DNA from: a virus
Virus record (IMG/VR): IMGVR_UViG_3300009011_000433
Location: 1 to 23,116 of that record
Strand: one strand, 5' to 3'
Length of the DNA stretch: 23,116 nucleotides
A program made the translations under genes and the position numbers. Positions within the stretch are counted from its first letter, which is position 1; each line of letters opens with the position of its first letter. Positions 21,543 to 23,116 of the stretch are shown piece by piece. The notes beneath the pieces are model-generated. The model was not told where the DNA came from. It made no database searches and was given only the letters and a program-made list of their open reading frames with translations.

Positions 21543-21764
21543 ATGTATACCGTTGATCAGTTATGTCAAATTGCTTCTTATGGTGGAGGATTAGAATTAA
21601 ATGCTAAATCTTATACCCATGACCAATTATCAACTATAGCGAGTTATGCCTCAAATAAAGGTGCTCGAATCACAATAGATCTTATAGATAGAAAGTTCAC
21701 AAGTGATCAACTTTGTACCATAGCTTCCTTCGGAAAAGGCTGTGTAAGCTTTAAAAATTTATAA
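21543..21764 (+). CDS. 73-aa cargo protein made of three short repeats
   Basis: Three repeats begin YTVDQLCQIASYGGG (2-16), YTHDQLSTIASYASNKG (about 24-40) and FTSDQLCTIASFGKG (about 52-66). Each is followed by a short beta-like stretch (LELNA, ARITIDLI, CVSFKN). The pattern is helix-turn-strand, as in a small alpha/beta solenoid. AAAAGGAA is well placed before the ATG. The gene lies between two terminators and two copies of the DUF2213 start region, so it is a discrete inserted cassette. The repeats point to a protein- or nucleic-acid-binding surface; the target is unknown. Confidence 0.65.
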   Translation: MYTVDQLCQIASYGGGLELNAKSYTHDQLSTIASYASNKGARITIDLIDRKFTSDQLCTIASFGKGCVSFKNL

Positions 21765-21781
21765 ACAAACTGTCAAAAAGT

Positions 21782-21807
21782 AAAACCCACCGAATGGTGG
21801 GTTTTTT
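21782..21807 (+). terminator. Intrinsic terminator after 73-aa gene, second copy of junction
   Basis: AAAACCCACC (21782-21791) and GGTGGGTTTT (21796-21805) form a 10-bp stem with a GAAT loop, then Ts to 21807. It sits 14 bp before the DUF2213 gene start, aligned with the terminator at 21396. Confidence 0.88.
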
Positions 21808-21821
21808 ATTGAGCGCAATTT

Positions 21822-23018
21822 ATGAAAACTATTTACCACCTAAAAATTGGTGACTTTGCTCCAAGTGAATCATCACGCTCATATACACCAGAAGGTTATT
21901 TGAAATGCGTAAACGTTCGCTTGGGCAAAGCACCTCAGGTACGCCAGTACTATGCGTATGAGTTCCCAAACTTAGAAGGTTTTTCAGCAGATCAGACGAT
22001 TAATGTTTACACATCGGCTGAAGAGCTTTTTAAGCCGGCAGCGATTAAAAGTTGGGATGGTGCAGACGCTACAGATTATCACCCACCCAAGAACGAAATT
22101 AATGCTGCTAACTGGAAGGACTACCACATTGGCTATTGTGAGAACGTCCGCCAAGAAGGCGAATATCTATTGGGCGATTTGCTCATTAAGGATAAGGACA
22201 GCATTGATTTAATCCAGAACAACGAGCGATTGGAAATGTCGCTCGGTTATGGAGCCACATTAGTTCTAGAACAGGGTACTGCGCCAGATGGCACAGTGTA
22301 TCAAGCCCAATTTATCAATTTTATTGGCAATCACGTAGCACTCGTTAAATACGGTCGCTGTGGTGGTGATTGCCGCATCGGTGACCAAAAGCAAACTCCA
22401 CCAGAGGGGAAAACAATGGAAGTAATTGTAAACGGTATGCGTTTTGACATCGGCGATAACAAGCCCTTGGCAGATGCATTAAAGATCCAGCAAGAGCAAA
22501 TCGATAACTTAAAAGCTGCAAAACTTAAAGTCGGTGATAAGCAATTTTCTATCGGTGATGAATTGAACGCAGTTCAAGCGGTAGTAGATCAATTGCATAC
22601 CGACAAAACCACGCTTGAGCAGAAAGTCGGTGATCTGGAAAAGAACCAGATGACACCAGAAAAACTCGAACAAGCCGCTACCGAACGTGCTGCTGTCATT
22701 GCTGACGCTAAAGCATTGGTGCCAACAGTTAAAACCGAAGGATGCACATGCGAGCAAATCAAGCGTGATGTGATTGCGGCTAAAGCGGGTGATGCCTTAG
22801 TGGGTGCAGTGCTGGGTAGTGTTGCTGTGGGCGATGCAAAACCAGATCAAATAGACACAGTATTCCGCGCCTTATCTGCTGTGAAAGGTACACAACCCTC
22901 AAATCCTGTAGGTGATGCACTTAACCAACAACAGCAAGTAAATGCTGGTGATGGTAAGCCTCAAGGAGATGAGAACAAAACAAACAACAAAAGAGAAGCT
23001 TGGAAACAAAGCTTCTAA
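21822..23018 (+). CDS. DUF2213 prohead protease with C-terminal scaffold
   Basis: A 398-aa protein. The N-terminal part (about 1-190) matches DUF2213 capsid-maturation proteases: WDGADATDYHPPKNEI, LLGDLLIKDKDSIDLI, the likely nucleophile region LEMSLGYGA and the catalytic-His region GNHVALVKYGRCG. The C-terminal half is charged and helical (IQQEQIDNLKAAKL, VVDQLHTDKTTLEQKVGDLE), as in an internal scaffold, and ends in a low-complexity tail (NQQQQVNAGDGKPQGDENK). Protease-scaffold fusions are common in this position before the capsid gene. The ATG at 21822 has no strong Shine-Dalgarno and follows a terminator by 14 bp, so it depends on antiterminated late transcription or an unseen start. Confidence 0.85.
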   Translation: MKTIYHLKIGDFAPSESSRSYTPEGYLKCVNVRLGKAPQVRQYYAYEFPNLEGFSADQTINVYTSAEELFKPAAIKSWDGADATDYHPPKNEINAANWKDYHIGYCENVRQEGEYLLGDLLIKDKDSIDLIQNNERLEMSLGYGATLVLEQGTAPDGTVYQAQFINFIGNHVALVKYGRCGGDCRIGDQKQTPPEGKTMEVIVNGMRFDIGDNKPLADALKIQQEQIDNLKAAKLKVGDKQFSIGDELNAVQAVVDQLHTDKTTLEQKVGDLEKNQMTPEKLEQAATERAAVIADAKALVPTVKTEGCTCEQIKRDVIAAKAGDALVGAVLGSVAVGDAKPDQIDTVFRALSAVKGTQPSNPVGDALNQQQQVNAGDGKPQGDENKTNNKREAWKQSF

Positions 23019-23036
23019 GTATCTGGAGAAAAGAGA

Positions 23037-23116
23037 ATGTCATTAACACCTCAAGCAATTCCGGGTATGCGTGCACGTTTGCACATGCCCGAAGAAATCT
23101 TATCTTTGGCAGTCGC
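23037..23116 (+). CDS. Head protein, 5' end only (cement or capsid)
   Basis: The frame begins MSLTPQAIPGMRARLHMPEE and runs off the window after 26 codons. TGGAGAAAAG precedes the ATG, 18 bp after the DUF2213 stop. Position right after a protease/scaffold gene suggests a decoration/cement protein or the major capsid protein; too little is present to choose. Confidence 0.55.
   Translation, partial: MSLTPQAIPGMRARLHMPEEILSLAV

Noticed and set aside
21543-21764. Resemblance of T-x-DQL-x-x-IAS-x-x-GG to the first half of TALE-type DNA-binding repeats
   Set aside because: Repeat lengths are about 22-28, not 33-35, there are only three, and the second helix of a TALE repeat is replaced by a beta-like stretch. 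The likeness is confined to one helix and may be chance.
1-23116. CRISPR arrays, tRNA genes, transposases or IS ends
   Set aside because: No regularly spaced repeats beyond the iterons, no tRNA-like arm sets, and no transposase or inverted-repeat ends with target duplication were found by eye.

Overview
The window looks like the left part (integrase through the head genes) of a temperate, lambda-like tailed phage integrated in an Acinetobacter-type genome. The low G+C, the gene order (integrase, recombination operon, CI/Cro switch, replication, Q-like regulator, terminase, portal, MuF, DUF2213 protease) and the protein families all fit Acinetobacter prophages. The host call comes from recognition, not from a database search. 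No lysis, tail or clearly host gene is visible; the window ends inside the first codons of the next head gene.

Layout. 1-340: non-coding left flank. 341-1603: tyrosine integrase (+). 1610-3410: leftward recombination operon (-) holding a TM peptide, a 109-aa protein, a DUF1071/Sak-type single-strand annealing protein, two small unknowns and a HTH excisionase-like protein. It is driven from a promoter near 3500 that carries an operator-like palindrome. 3630-6806: leftward cargo (membrane protein, D12 adenine methyltransferase, OLD-like ATPase-TOPRIM protein), reading on directly from the CI-type repressor at 6824-7471. 7472-7573: switch region with three operator-like sites spaced exactly 25 bp. 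7574-11133: rightward early operon with Cro, an Arc-like protein, an unknown, a second D12 methyltransferase, an O-like replication protein whose gene contains six iterons (probable origin), a PD-(D/E)XK nuclease and a Q-like antiterminator.

11293-15415 is an AT-rich accessory block between Q and the packaging genes. It holds a propeller/TPR-like protein (+), a convergent three-gene operon (-) of Nudix hydrolase, SRA-like/HNH endonuclease and membrane protein, and a divergent alpha/beta hydrolase (+). 15705-23116 is the late head module: zincin metallopeptidase, small and large terminase, portal, MuF-like protein and DUF2213 protease/scaffold. Three small cargo genes are spliced into it, most of them beside their own terminators.

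How it works together. CI should repress both early promoters, which share 14-bp GTAAG...CTTAC sites. Because the ATPase/methyltransferase cargo follows cI on the same strand with 17- and 20-bp gaps, it is probably made in the lysogen, as expected for a superinfection-defence module. The Nudix/SRA-HNH/membrane operon is a second candidate defence system, directed at modified-base DNA. These two modules are the best candidates for undescribed biology. The insertion scar around the 73-aa cargo gene shows how such cargo enters the late operon.
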